The position numbers and the translations under genes were made by a program. From contig OV884060.1 in assembly GCA_930367215.1 (NCBI GenBank), positions 176,897,253-176,961,252 on the forward strand: a stretch of DNA of 64,000 nt, written 5' to 3'. The stretch's first letter is position 1, and each line of letters opens with the position of its first letter. Below are positions 30,918-42,829 of the stretch, piece by piece. Origin of the DNA: Pollenia angustigena (lineage: Eukaryota > Arthropoda > Insecta > Diptera > Polleniidae). Under the pieces are notes generated by a model, which saw only the letters and a program-made list of their open reading frames with translations, did not search any database and had not been told where the DNA came from.

Positions 30918-32617
30918 TGAACATTGAAAAACTAATTTTTATTTTCACTTTTTTCTAGCTAAAATACACAAAAAAAAAATAAAAATAGATTTTAATAAAA
31001 AAAAATTTGTGGAATTAATTAAATATTTAATGTTTTAAATGTTTTAATTCATTTAAGGCGTCACAATGGATCATATTGGTCTCTGGGTGAGAAGTGATTT
31101 TATTTTTGATTAATGCTTTAATTGAAAATAAAAAATTAGCGAGAATTTTTTTCTGTGTAGTGAAAATCTACATTAAAAAATGTGGCTTAGAACAACTGGA
31201 TATTTAGTTTGTACTATTAAAGTTTTTTCATTTAATAGTGAAATAAATTAGATTTTGAAAACATATTAAAAAGGTTCGGTTACCCGACTACACCGACAAC
31301 CAAGTCAATGTAAACTATGCTACACTGTAAAAAAACATGGTGCTTAACTACAAAACTTTTACAAACATTAAATGAAAATTTAGAAAATACCTTTAAAAAT
31401 AATACGTTTTGAACGAAACACTTTATAACTTTTGTTAAATATTTAGAATATAAATCAATTATTTTTGAATTATGTGTGAATCTTAAAAAAATCATTTTTA
31501 AAACAGATCTGATTGACCACAGCGATAAAATGATGCAGAAATTTAGCCAGCATTAATTTTATAAACCTGAATGCCTAAAATTCTTATAGAAACCAGAAAC
31601 TTTTTTCAATAATATCCAGCAAAATAACTTAAGTCTACCAACTGTAATGTACAACTGCATTTGGCTTTTATCCTGGGGACCCATTAAAATAAACACATTA
31701 ATTAAGTGAGTGTTTACATTTGTGGATTTGTGATAACAGAGCAACTATAAGTAAAATTACATATCAAATAATGCAAGGGCGGAATCAGCCTATGGTTCGA
31801 GGATGGGGACAAAATTGTGGAGATAAAGTCAGAACCTCCTGCAAACTCAATTTATAATTTTAGATCAAAAGAGCTCGACAAGCCCAGGGGGCATGATCTC
31901 CATAGTCCCCTAGAACCCCTATTTCGATCCGCGCTTGAATGTTTGTAAATGTATTTGTAACATTTCGTTTCTGCTCTTTCATATTCATTTATATTAGATA
32001 ATTTTACAAACAAATAGTCCATCTGTTTTCAGTGAAAACGAATTAAGTTTTGTAGTCAGTCAGTCAGTCAATTCAATTCATTTAATTTTTACTTGTAACT
32101 GATGTTTTCCTAACTAATTTGTACAAATGTTTTCAGTTGCTCTCAGTTCTTGTAAATTGTAGTGGCAAAAACAACATTCATAACAACATCGAACTACATT
32201 GTCGGCAACAGCAACATCAACAATATACTCAACAACATTATAGCATTATGTTAACATTGTTGCTGTGGGTGTCTCGAACAAATTAATGTTGTTTAGCGGG
32301 CAATAAAATTGCATGGCAATCGAAATGAATAAATAATTAGAGGAGTGCTAATTAAAGAGGGTAAAATTTTCAGGAAAAAGGACACTAGAGTCGGCCATTT
32401 ATATTTTTATGTTAACCAATCCCTAAATCCTCGTTTAAAATTGCATATCTAACACTTTGCTTTGTTGTGAAAACCCCCCTAATATCTTGTGAGCTAGAGG
32501 TTCCCAAATTCCAAAATAATTTTTTTTGAAATTTTCTGATGCATTTGCTTTTAATAATATTCAACGTTTTTGCTAATGAGTAGCAGAGAATGACATTAAA
32601 TACTTTAAAAATTAAGT
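30918..32617. other. Unassigned sequence with a half foldback and (GTCA)n
   Basis: Positions 31090-31158 ('ttttatttttgattaatgc...', ending TTTTTTTCTGTG) match the right arm of the foldback 20337-20643, but the left arm is not found. A short (CAGT)n run is at 32057-32070. No gene recognised. Confidence 0.5.
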
Positions 32618-32625
32618 ACTTAAAT

Positions 32626-33564
32626 CAGTGTTCGAAAATAAACACTAAATATCGCTGCTTAGAGTTCGGTTCGGTAGATATGTGCAAAACACAAACGCTA
32701 ATAAATTTTGTGCAGCAAATCATTAAAAAACTAACGTTTCCCTGCTTATCAATTTTCAAACACAAAAAAAATGCTGTTCTTATCCAACTCAACAAAAAGA
32801 TGAGAACATTTAATTCTGTTCTGTTCTGTTTTTTTTTTTTTTAACAACAAACTTTAAGCTGGAGGTCCACACCACGCGTTACTCGCTTTTCGCAGCATAC
32901 ACAGCTGTCAAAAAAGTAGAATCTGTGTAGTTATACGTAGTTAGTTACATGCACAAAAGCGTAGATGCCTTGAGGCGAAAAGTAGGTTTTCTTTCTAATT
33001 AAATTTTATTTTTACTAGTGCTGCTGCTGCATAAAAAGCGTTGCATGTAACTTGAAACGTAGAACGCAAGTAATGTTAGAAAAGCATGCGCTGCGTGGAG
33101 GCGAAAATGCGTGGTATGGACCTCCAGCTTTATTGGGTTCAGTGCGTAGCGCCCTTTTGGCTGGCAAAAAAAAAAACCAAACATTTTTTACAAAAACAAA
33201 ATGCACATATAAAAAAAAACAAAAAGCCAGCAAAGTAGTTTTACACAAACAAAACATATACACAATATACACACAAGCTGATTGTGCTGCGGTCATTGCT
33301 AACATTTTTTGTTTGTTCATTTCTTTATCAAAATAAAAAAGAAACATTATGAACACTAAAATATAATATTTGTCTACAGTTTCACTACAATTGCTCTGTT
33401 TTTTAACGAAGAACAAAACACTATATAATGTTCGGATATTTCTTGAAATTAGTTACGAACGGTGTTAAGGGTTGTGTTCGTCTACACAAACACTAAAAAA
33501 TAGATATCGTTCCTGGGTGTGTGAGCCGAACGCTAAATAATGTTCTTTTTATTTTTGAACACTG
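32626..33564. mobile_element. hAT-type element with nested Harbinger-like MITE
   Basis: Ends CAGTGTTCGAAAATAAACA and the complement CAGTGTTCAAAAATAAAAA. Target duplication ACTTAAAT (32618-32625) and ACGTAAAT (33565-33572), 7 of 8 matching. Sub-terminal 'GAACACTAAA'/'GTTCGG' words recur near both ends. No transposase recognised. The MITE at 32857-33129 is inserted in it. Confidence 0.78.
32857..33129. mobile_element. PIF/Harbinger-like MITE with TTA target duplication
   Basis: Termini AGCTGGAGGTCCA and TGGACCTCCAGCT are perfectly complementary, and TTA stands on both sides (32854-32856, 33130-33132), the preferred duplication of PIF/Harbinger elements. The arms continue with ACCACGC and GCGAAAA/TTTTCGC matches. 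273 bp, non-coding. Confidence 0.85.
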
Positions 33565-33611
33565 ACGTAAATGTTCACTTTTTTTCTTCGTCATTCGATA
33601 TACTCGTACTT
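33140..33611. other. Remaining sequence of the hAT element and spacer
   Basis: A/T-rich, with tracts of A interrupted by C. The frames at 33015-33416 (minus) and 33052-33336 (plus) cross the MITE boundary and low-complexity sequence, so I do not count them as genes. Confidence 0.5.
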
Positions 33612-34041
33612 CCCAGTAAAAACTTCGCCTACAAAATAATGTGTAAAGTAATCAGAAAAACATAAGAGCACTACTTACAATTCTACTGAAAGAACCAATG
33701 AATTTTACATGGGATGTCCCAAAATTAACGCATTCAAAAATAAGTCAATATTTTTTTACCTACATACATACATCCAGAAAAAAGTAGTTATAGAAGTTGT
33801 TATAGATGTAGTTATAGAAAAAAACTAGTAAAGGCTAGATTACACTATTATACTTTGTATTAATACATGTCAAAAACTCAAGTAATATGACAAAGTGTGA
33901 CAGTCGCAACAAAACGCATTAGATTTCTATCTCACAAAGTATTATGGAATACGTAAGACTTGTGAGATAGTGTAATCAAGGCTTAAATAATTAGTGAGGG
34001 ATGCTATTCATTTTTAAAAAGTAAGCGAAGTTTTTACTGGG
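33612..34041. mobile_element. MITE with CCCAGTAAAAAC ends and TT flanks
   Basis: CCCAGTAAAAACTTCGC on the left and GCGAAGTTTTTACTGGG on the right are perfectly complementary over 17 bases. TT stands on both sides, a possible 2-bp duplication. Contains a smaller inverted repeat at 33831-33984. Confidence 0.82.
33831..33984. repeat. Inverted repeat nested in the CCCAG MITE
   Basis: AAGGCTAGATTACACTAT is matched by the complement of ATAGTGTAATCAAGGCTT. About 150 bp in total, MITE-like; an internal 'acaaagtatta' pair is also inverted. No target duplication established. Confidence 0.65.
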
Positions 34042-35430
34042 TTGTAAGATGAAAAAAAAACGATCATTGATCCAACATGAGCCAACAAACACGCAGGTTT
34101 GATTTCATATTGAAAATGATTTTAATTCAAAACTTTTATCAAACGACAAACGTGGGGTAATGATTTAAAAATCATAGCATTCTCAACAAAAATTGAGATA
34201 TGTTTTAATTTTCTATCTTTATTCTAAAATGTTTTACAAATGTGGATACAGTGTGAAAACAAAAAAAAAATAATTTTTTTTTAATTTAAATTCGTTATTT
34301 ATTTTAATAAACTGTCAGCTTAACATTCGGTATCATAGCTGAAAGATGAAAAAGCGTTCGTTCCGTTCTCAAATTTGGATAGACAAAATACTTAGCCCTT
34401 TTTTATTTTGAGGGTTGTTAAAAAATTCATATATTCTTCACTTTTCCGTTATATTTTTTCGCATTCTTGCTCAATTAAATAATTTTTTTCTTACAAATTG
34501 ATAAAACATTTTGTGTCAAATGTTTGTACATACCACAGTGCAACGCGAAGAAAAATAACCACATACGGACACCACCAAGTGATAAAAGACCAAAAAAAAA
34601 GACCCGTGTCTCCCAGTTTTGCCCAAAGTCCTGCACTTTTTTATGGGCCCCCAAGGATTTGGGGCCCCGGTGTCATTTTTGCAATTTCTCAGGCTCATAT
34701 CTTGCAAGCCGTTCGGAATTTTGATTTAACTTCTGAGGCAAAGTTGTAGCCAACCAACTACAAAAATGTACCTAAGATCTCAGTAAACATTTTTCTAGAA
34801 CATATAAACTTTCTAGGAACCGTTTAGGTAGGCAGCCGCAAAAGTGAGAAATTTCCCGAAATTTAGTGTTAGTGAAAAATATTGAAAATACAATTATAAA
34901 GTGTTATAAATTATAACACTCAAACTCTCTCGGATATTATACCTTTAAGGCCCGTTTTTATATCTTGACGGTAAGTAATAGTTTGTTGTTTTTGTTTGGC
35001 TGCAGGTCCACGTAAATAAATAAAATAAAAATAAAAATTCTTTATAGGTATTTTTGTTTTTTATATTTTTATTATTTTCCCAATATTTCGGTTAGCATCG
35101 TTAACCATCTTCAGGGGTATGTAAACTATTAAAAAATATAATAACACAAAAACTTCACAATAACACTTGTGCCACTACTTATTAGATTTTCTTAACTGGT
35201 AGAGTAGAATTTTATCGGCCGTATAAAAATGTTTCCATTATATATATGTACATTAGGCCGTCGCTCAAAAAAATCCCCGGCTTCGTTTTTTCTTTTTTTT
35301 TTTTTGTCGAACGTAGGGTTTGCCTTTTTAATTTTTTCGTTACATCTTTGTCACTAATAGTCCGATCTTAAAGTACGATATACCAAAGTTCTTGTCTCGA
35401 GAAGGCCAATCTTACTGACCAAATTACAAT
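34042..35430. other. Unassigned sequence; possible retroelement tail
   Basis: A hairpin GGGCCCCCAAGGATTTGGGG lies near 34646. On the minus strand 35080-35125 reads 'cccctgaagatggttaacga', a phrase type often found near the 3' ends of insect LINE or Penelope-like elements, but no protein similarity supports it. Otherwise nothing recognised. Confidence 0.4.
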
Positions 35431-35436
35431 TGCGTT

Positions 35437-35565
35437 ATTTATTATGGTTTTATGCGTACTAAAGTGTTTTCCGATAGTGTGCTTTATAAAGGGCATATGG
35501 TAAATTATGGACCGATCGTCACGGAATTTAATAGTGTAATTTCAAGTTTTATGAAACTTTTACAA
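35437..35565 (+). repeat. Orphan monomer of the Helentron-like minisatellite
   Basis: 'tatggttttatgcgtactaa', GTGTTTTCCGATAGTG, 'tggtaaattatggaccgatc' and 'gtcacggaatttaatagtgt' follow the order of the monomer in 6049-6640. It stands alone, without the element termini. Confidence 0.75.
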
Positions 35566-36863
35566 ACCAATCATCTAAAGACAAAAACTTTGATATATCA
35601 TACTTTAATATCCGGCTGTATATATCAAAGATATAAAGAAGTATTTAAAAAGGTGATCCCTATGTTAAATAATACTTTTGTCATTATCTGATATGCATTC
35701 CATGAAAAAACTGATTATATGTATCTATAGAAAAATGCATCTTCATGTTGCTAATGCCCTATTATCAGAATTGTAACATCAAGGTTATTACAAATGGCAT
35801 CAATAAGGCAAAAAGTGGCATCAATCCAATGAAGAACGTCATCATAAAATTTTGTCATATTTAATGATTTATATATGCTATGACTACTGTGGCATCAATT
35901 TGATTTGTGTTTTATTAACATTCTTTTCTTGTTTAGAAAGTAAACTAAGAAGCAAAAATTCCCATATACAATTTGTTTAAATTATTCTGTTAAATAAATC
36001 AAATTATCACAGTAGAATGATTAACCATATCGGCCAAGCTGCAACAATTGGCGGAAAACAACAAAAATGAAACAAACATGTGTAGCAAAAATATTCCCTA
36101 ACTTTGACTTAAGTCAATCCTAATGACTCAATTTAATGACAGTTTGCCTATTGAATCCTTTCTCTGAAGCTACTGAGTCATCGCACTGATGAAATTTTTT
36201 ACTAAACTGGCTCCGATTCGTCATGTTATGACGATGTATCAGCCCATTGATAACCTGGCGACAATTTGGCCATGTGATTGTAAGGCTGATATCACAATGA
36301 TGAAAAGTGTCATGGGCCCAAAAACGAAGACACTTGTCTTATTACTGATATCAAAATAGATCAGCGTTGTGACGTCTTTTCTATCAGTGTAGACCAACCT
36401 TTTAGTATGCCAATCGACTATGAATCACTTTCTGAATGTTTCTAACTTTGTCCTTCTGTTCGACTGGCTAGTTGTTTATAAAACCTGGTGGGCATATTAC
36501 AGGTCGCAATTTTGGAGATAATTTGATAAAATTAAGTGTCTTCTAATTGTCACAAGAATGAAGCCTACTGATATAATTTCATAAACTTCTCTTCAAAATA
36601 GGGTCCTTGTGCCGATGAACCATCTTAATATTTCGGTATTTATTTTAGTTTCGATACAATAATATTTTTTCGCAACCCTTATTACTTTATCTGATTTCCA
36701 ATCCCCAAAATGATGGTATTTGTTAAGGATAACTTCCATAATATAAGGCTACTATGTTATCTCAAATTTTGTGTTGATAGGTTCTGAATTGATCAGAAGT
36801 CACATATAAACTTTCTCCTTAAAATCACTTTAAGACTAAAAAATCTCATATAGATGTGGATTA
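35566..36863. other. Unassigned sequence
   Basis: No gene, terminal repeat or tandem array that I can support. Confidence 0.5.
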
Positions 36864-37214
36864 TCTATCTTCTATCTATATATGGCTCAAAATCACCAAG
36901 GTGCAGAATTGGTTTTGCTAGCAATTTAATGTATTAAATCTTGACTTTATTGAAAAAAGAAAAAAGAAAACTACAGAAAACCTATTTTATGTGGACATCA
37001 AACAATAATTTTAATTTAAGAAGTAATTTTTGAACTAAATCAATATACATGCAGAGAAAGTCATTTCGGGAACGCGTCCTTATTACAATATTTAACAACA
37101 AGTCCAAGATATTAATGAAAAATTTAAGGTATTTAACACCAGTCATTACTAAATACACCGTTATTATTATACAAAATCTAGTTTTGAAAAGGATATTTAG
37201 TATCCTATTTGTAA

Positions 37215-37510
37215 TTCATGTTTGTAAAATTCCTTTCTTCATTAAAATAATTTAATGAAAATTAAATTTGGTTTAAGGATTGATGTTTGACTATTGACGT
37301 CAGCGGTCGTCGATGGCTGCGAGTGTAAGACGGCAAATCCATCTGAGGAGATCGAGTGGTTGCGATCGAAACATGTCATGGTAACCTGCCGGCCGGGGTT
37401 CGAGCCCCAGCCACGTCAATAATGAAAGATTATCAATAACAATTTTAATTAATTTTCATGTTTGTAAAATTCCTTTCTTCATAAAAATAATTTAATGAAA
37501 ATTAAATTTG
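37215..37510 (+). repeat. 56-bp direct repeats flanking a tRNA-like segment
   Basis: 37215-37270 and 37455-37510 match at 55 of 56 bases (TTCATGTTTGTAAAATTCCT onward), spaced 240 bases apart. The segment between holds a tRNA-like promoter. Such long direct repeats exceed usual SINE target duplications, so this may be a segmental tandem duplication that captured the segment or an unusual insertion. Confidence 0.85.
37293..37420 (+). ncRNA. tRNA-like (pol III promoter) segment, SINE or tRNA relic
   Basis: A-box-like TGGCTGCGAGTG at 37314-37325 and B-box GGTTCGAGCCC at 37397-37407, itself part of a T-arm stem CCGGGGTTCGAGCCCCAG. The ends ATTGACGT and ACGTCAAT are complementary and could act as an acceptor stem. 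The A-to-B spacing (about 72) is long, nearest to Leu/Ser-type tRNAs. I cannot form a convincing anticodon arm, so a functional tRNA is unlikely. Confidence 0.5.
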
Positions 37511-38507
37511 ATGAACTTAAGCCTAATTATAAAAATTTGAATTTTTACTAATGTTTATATAGATTCATAAAAAACCCGTGTTATTAAACGATGCTTAAGC
37601 TATGTACTTTGTTTTGTTTTTGTTAATTTAATCAAACTTAGAAAAAGGTTCCCGAAATTATGGTTTTCTGAAAGAAATTCACTAAAAAGCAGTTTATAAA
37701 AAAAGTTTAGAATTGTGTGCGCTGCCCTGTCAACGTTTATAAATAAATAAATAAATTTGCAAAAGTATAAACTAAGAGCCATCATTACAGCTTAAAATTT
37801 TTTCTGGCATAAAATCAATCATGAAATTTACAACCTTGGTGATTTTGAGCCATATTTAAAAGAGTTGCGTGAGTGACTGACTGACCCATTCATCATAGCC
37901 CAGCCCAAACCGCTGACCCTAGAAACTTGAAATTTAGACCGTAGATTGGTCACTCCCCAAATCGATCCACTATGACGGGATTTTTGGAAATTCGAATGTT
38001 TAGGGGGTAAAAACGGGAAAATTCGGTAACCTTAAATCTTCAAAACTAAAAGAGATACAAAAAAAAATTTAATACTTACTCCCTTTTAGGGAGTAAATGG
38101 GTAAAACCTAAATTTTGGAACTTTTTTGACACCCCATTTATCTTTTGAACCAATAAACATAGAAACAAAGTTTATACCACATTCGATACTTATCAAAAAA
38201 ATGCGAACACAAATTTGGTACTTTTTCGAAATTCGAACATTTTCTTCCATTCATTGACATATTCGTACTAAATTATGGGCTGCCACTACAATACTGAAAC
38301 TTTTGATACTTAAATGGGGGAAAAATATACTACCCAAAAAAGGAAATACGGGAAATTTGATAGTTTTCTTTAGCTTTTTGGTAATACTAAAGTAGCGGGT
38401 TAAATGCTAGAATTTAAACAAGTTTAAACCTAGAAAAATAAACTTTGGCATAAAAATATGTCCACGAAGAAAAAGGAAACGCTAACGAAGTAGCGGGTAT
38501 ATGCTAG

Positions 38508-39660
38508 TACAATATAATTGGCGTTTAGGAATTTCTGGTTGGGTTAAACGAACTACGATCAAGTTGAAAACAAAATGATGTCTTCCTTTATGATAATTAG
38601 AAAAGAAGGAAGATTAGATATTCGACTAGGCATCCATTTAAGTCACTTAAACCCCTTATCAGGACTTTTTATACATAGATCCTCTTTTTCAACAACAAAA
38701 AAAGAGGACCCTTTAACAAATTTGACATTTTTAAGGGCCAAATTTGTTAGAAATGGGAATCTCTGTGTGGAGCTCTTTTTAATTTGTGGTAACTAACGAC
38801 TCTCATAATTACAAACATTATTCTTTCGTTCACCTAAATTTTCCTGCACATCAAAATTGTTTTTTGTGTTCTAATACTAAAAAAAAGTGAAAATAAAACC
38901 GGCGAAAATTCTACTAAAATTTCCGTTGTTAGTTTTTTTTTATTATCCATATGGCCGGATGTTTAAACAGTATTTACGAGCAACATATTTTTTATAGCTG
39001 TTCAAAATTTGATTGGTAGTAAAAAGACGAAAAGAACAAACAAGTACTTTTACTTTTTTTTATTACATTCTATGATTTTCATTTCCTTCCTCGACGTACT
39101 TTCCAACACACGAGAATTCATTAAATAGATTTTCTCCAGGTAGAAGTTTAAAGTTCTTTTAATAGGAATATGACTTTAAAACTTAAAAGCAGGTCAAATG
39201 TGTTGGTGTGCCATAAAATTGAGTGGGTAAACGTAAGAAGTTATTTAAGGTTTAAAACAAACTTGTTTAACGAGAGCACACCTTTTGATATTAATTGGGG
39301 AAAATATTAAATAAATAATTGGCATTGAAAGAGTTTTTTATTTACAACAAAAACACAATTAAAAAATACAATTTATTGATTGTTATACTGATATTTGTTT
39401 CGATTATAAATGCATTATTTTTAACAAAAACTCATATATATTGATTGTTATACTGATATTTGTTACGATTGTAAACGTATTAAAGTGTTTTATGAGAGTG
39501 GCACGTTTTTCTTGTGGACCGATTTTTTTTAATTTTTAAATAAGTTAGACCCGGAGCTAAAATAAAGAACGTGCTACGTTTTGCTACACCCTGTTTAATT
39601 TTGAATAATTTTTCAAAATATATTGCAACTCAAGCACGAAAAACAAAATCTTATTAATTA
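38508..39660. other. Unassigned sequence with a local tandem duplication
   Basis: 'attgattgttatactgatat' plus 'ttgttacgatt' occurs at about 39373 and 39441, a ~68-bp tandem duplication. Nothing else recognised. Confidence 0.5.
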
Positions 39661-40499
39661 CAGTCGAACTTCCATAACTCGAATCACCATTATCCCAAAA
39701 AAAACTTCGACTTATGGAGACTTCGAGTTACAGAATTTTCTTGTTGAAAAGAGAATAAATTGCAAACTTGTGTACATTTTGTATTTTTTGTTTAAAACAG
39801 GCACTATTTGAAAGCTTCATACCCAAGAATGTAGGTATGTATTTGTAATAAACAAGTTACAATGAAGTAAAAAATCGGCATGGTTTGACTTCTAGCTGCT
39901 GTAAACCAATTGAGGACTGCTATGTCGATAATTTTGTATATTTGGGTCTTAATCATTTTACTAAAGAGATGAGATACTGACTCAAACGAGTTGATAATTA
40001 ATTTTTTATTTTTAAAAATCTATGAGACCGTACTAGCTGGGACACCATATTTAATGTATGCTTCCTTTTTCTTGAATCCACCCTCGACTTCTTTTATAAA
40101 CTTATATTTCCCTCCATCGACATTATAAAACACGTTTACTTGCCATGAAATAAACACATACAAATAATTTTAACATATTTAGGCAAACCAAAAGACACAC
40201 GTAATGTACAAAAAGGGATTTCCCCGAAAAAAAGAGCAAAGTAAAATATACAAACCTGCTAAACAAGCAAAAGAAAGCGAAATAAATAAACAAAATAAAC
40301 AAAACAAGCAAAAAACTTCGAGTTATAGAATACAAATTTGAGTATTTGGTTCGAGTTATGGAGAATTTCGAGCTATGGAAGTTCGAGTTACGGAAGGAAA
40401 ATTGTATGTAGTTTATTGTTTTAGAGCTACTGCCAATCAAATTGGTTCGAGTAAGAGAAAATTCGAGTTAGAGAAGTTCGAGTTATGGGAGTTCGACTG
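39661..40499. mobile_element. pogo/Tigger-like non-autonomous element
   Basis: Ends CAGTCGAACTTCCATAACTC and the complement of GAGTTATGGGAGTTCGACTG; TA on both sides (39659-39660, 40500-40501). 'TTCGAGTTA' words recur as sub-terminal repeats at both ends. CAGT...-type termini with TA duplications are typical of the pogo branch of Tc1/mariner. No transposase remains. Confidence 0.82.
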
Positions 40500-40501
40500 T
40501 A

Positions 40502-42829
40502 TATTGCAAAACTACATACATTATATCATAGCTTTCTTTTTTGCAACGTCATCTTTTACAAATCAGATATAATTTTTGAAGATTTGTTGACATTTTGCTT
40601 TTTTATTTTATTCGACTTAACTGATATCAATTCAAAAATGCTGAAAAGCTATTGGAAATTGGAGCAATTTAAAGCAGGTTCCCATTTTAAAAGAAACAAA
40701 AACGTTTTTCGAACTAAAATAAATATGAAGACCAAATTTTTAAAATTATTAGTTCTAAATTGAAAATTACATGAATTAAAATTGCTTAAAATGCCCGGAG
40801 AATATCGACAATGCTTAAAAATAAGGTAAAATTAATAGTTATTTTTTATTGTCAAATAGAAAATTTCAATACAAATTTTCGAAATGAAATTCGAATTTTT
40901 GAACTTAAAATTGAATTTTCAAAATTTAATACAAACACTCAAAATTAAATTCGAATTTTCGAAATTAAATTCGAATTTTTGAAACTAAGTTCGAATTCTT
41001 GAAATTGGCAACAAAACCAATAAAGTATATTAAAAAGCAATTGGTCACTTTAAATGGCCAAAAATCGCGGGGAATTGGTATTTTCTTTTCTACAAAAAGA
41101 GGTGATAAAAGGTGCGTGTATAAAATTTCTTGCAAACATTCTATTTCAATTTCTTATTTGACGAGAACAACACACAAAATTGGATCGCCCTGTTTTTAAC
41201 AGCTGACAAAGGGGTTTTTCTTTAAAACATAATTTTTCTATTATCTTTAAGCAACAACTTTAAATTTTAAATGATATTATTTACATTTTTCTTAAATTTT
41301 CTTTAAAAAAAATGGTTTCTTTGCAACTATAGAATGCAAGCCGTCGCAGTGGCGAAAAGGGTCACAATAATTTTAATTCTTTTTCAAAATTTGATAAACT
41401 TAAGCCTGATTAAAAAATAAAACTATAAAAATTAAAAAGTTTAACTTTTTTTAATTATCGTAATGTTAAATCAAATTTCTATTAAAGCAGCCCAAAATGA
41501 ATAACTTGCGTGTCGCCAAAAAAGGTTTAAGTTAAAAAATCTTGACATCAATTTACGTATTTATATTTGTTTAATATTCGTTTATTAATTACTGCTATAA
41601 TATAAACAAACAAGGAAAGAATTATTAAATTTTAGCTGTTGGGAAATAACCGACCAAATAGAGTTGTCTGAGGGCTTCTGTAGACACAAAAACAGTTTTT
41701 TACTTGTGTTTCCGCACTGAACTTCCGTTGACTGCTGACTTTCAAATTAATATTTTGTTGACTTTATAGTGGTTAATAGTGTGTTTTGTGATATTGTACA
41801 CAGTGAAAGAAATTTATTGAAAAAAAAATGTTAAAATATCCATCCATACACTACACATTTATTAATAACTAAAACGTACAGAAAATACTGATGAGTTAAT
41901 TTTCTTTATATTCTTAATTCATTTTAATGGAGTTTATTTATCTTTCTTATAAATTTTAAAAATTTTGTTAAGTGTATTTTAACAATAACAATCAATACAA
42001 TGTGCAAGTACAAGTTCTAACTGCCTCTTTTGTTGGTTTACTTTAGTTATTAATGAGTTTTTTTCAAATTTTATTTGAATGTCAGGAACACGAACAACCA
42101 CGCCAAACAAAATTTTTTGATTTTGTACCCTACACTATGGATGGTAGGTAAGGTTTTGTAATAGAGTTTGTTATTTACATAAGCCCGGACTTTGCGGACC
42201 ATATTTATGCGGTAAAAACTCTACATACGATCTATGGTAAAAAAAAGTTAGTAGTGTGATTTTAAGTTATTTTATATGAATTGGATCAAATAACATGACA
42301 CATGTTCACAACTAATTTATTGCAAATTTCATTATAATATAATTTACTGGTACGGTTCTGGCCGCATTATGTAACACAACACCAATATATCCAATGTATC
42401 ATGAAGTTCTTTATCCAAAGGTGTTATAAAGTTTTTTTCTTTTTTTGTTTGCACCATACCCGTCACGTGACAGTTCTAAAGTGGTAGGGACGAGTTGAAT
42501 TTCTAACTCTTTATACAAAGATGACTTGTCACTTTAACATGGCGATGACACCTTGTAACAGGTCACTGAAATAACCTAATAGATACATTCATTTTAGTTA
42601 AAATGACGCCTGTCGAAGGTATTGTCCCGAGTGAACTATGTTAAAATGATAAATCTCCTTCATATAAAGTAATGTAACTAGAAAGCATCAGCCCGAACAA
42701 AATCTAGTCACATGACTAGTTTTGTACCAATTATCTTTCCTCTGGAGAAACTACACATTAAACACATTACTAACCGTTAACTGATACGTCTTGTTTTCAC
42801 CTATCACACCCCCTTTTATTATAACTTTG
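40502..42829. other. Unassigned sequence with a short degenerate tandem
   Basis: 40865-41005 is a degenerate ~22-bp tandem built on 'gaaattaaattcgaattttc'. The rest shows no gene or element that I can support. Confidence 0.5.

Larger units (their letters stand above)
36864..38507 (+). mobile_element. Probable non-autonomous Helitron
   Basis: The 3' end has a 5-bp-stem hairpin CGCTA-ACGAAG-TAGCG (38480-38495), followed 8 bases later by CTAG (38504-38507) and then T, the expected Helitron 3' signature. Upstream, 'gtgagtgactgactgaccc' and 'agcccagcccaaaccgctga' are motifs of a widespread arthropod repeat. The 5' end is less certain: A|TCTATCTTCTATC at 36864 fits, and ATATGGCTCAAAATCACCAAGG just inside is inverted at 37833-37855. 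No Rep/helicase protein is encoded. Confidence 0.55.

Noticed and set aside
33015..33416. 133-codon minus-strand frame, hydrophobic
   Set aside because: It crosses a MITE boundary and low-complexity A/T sequence; the hydrophobic residues come from T-rich codons.
34620..34700. CRISPR-like or terminator hairpin at GGGCCCCCAAGG
   Set aside because: One isolated hairpin, no repeated spacers, and the genome is eukaryotic.
35080..35125. Penelope-like or LINE 3' end
   Set aside because: Only a short phrase ('gaagatggttaacga') fits; there is no upstream protein similarity, so I left it as a note.
40123..40440. 105-codon minus-strand frame, hydrophobic, in the pogo-like element
   Set aside because: Phe/Leu-rich only because of A-runs on the plus strand; no transposase motif.
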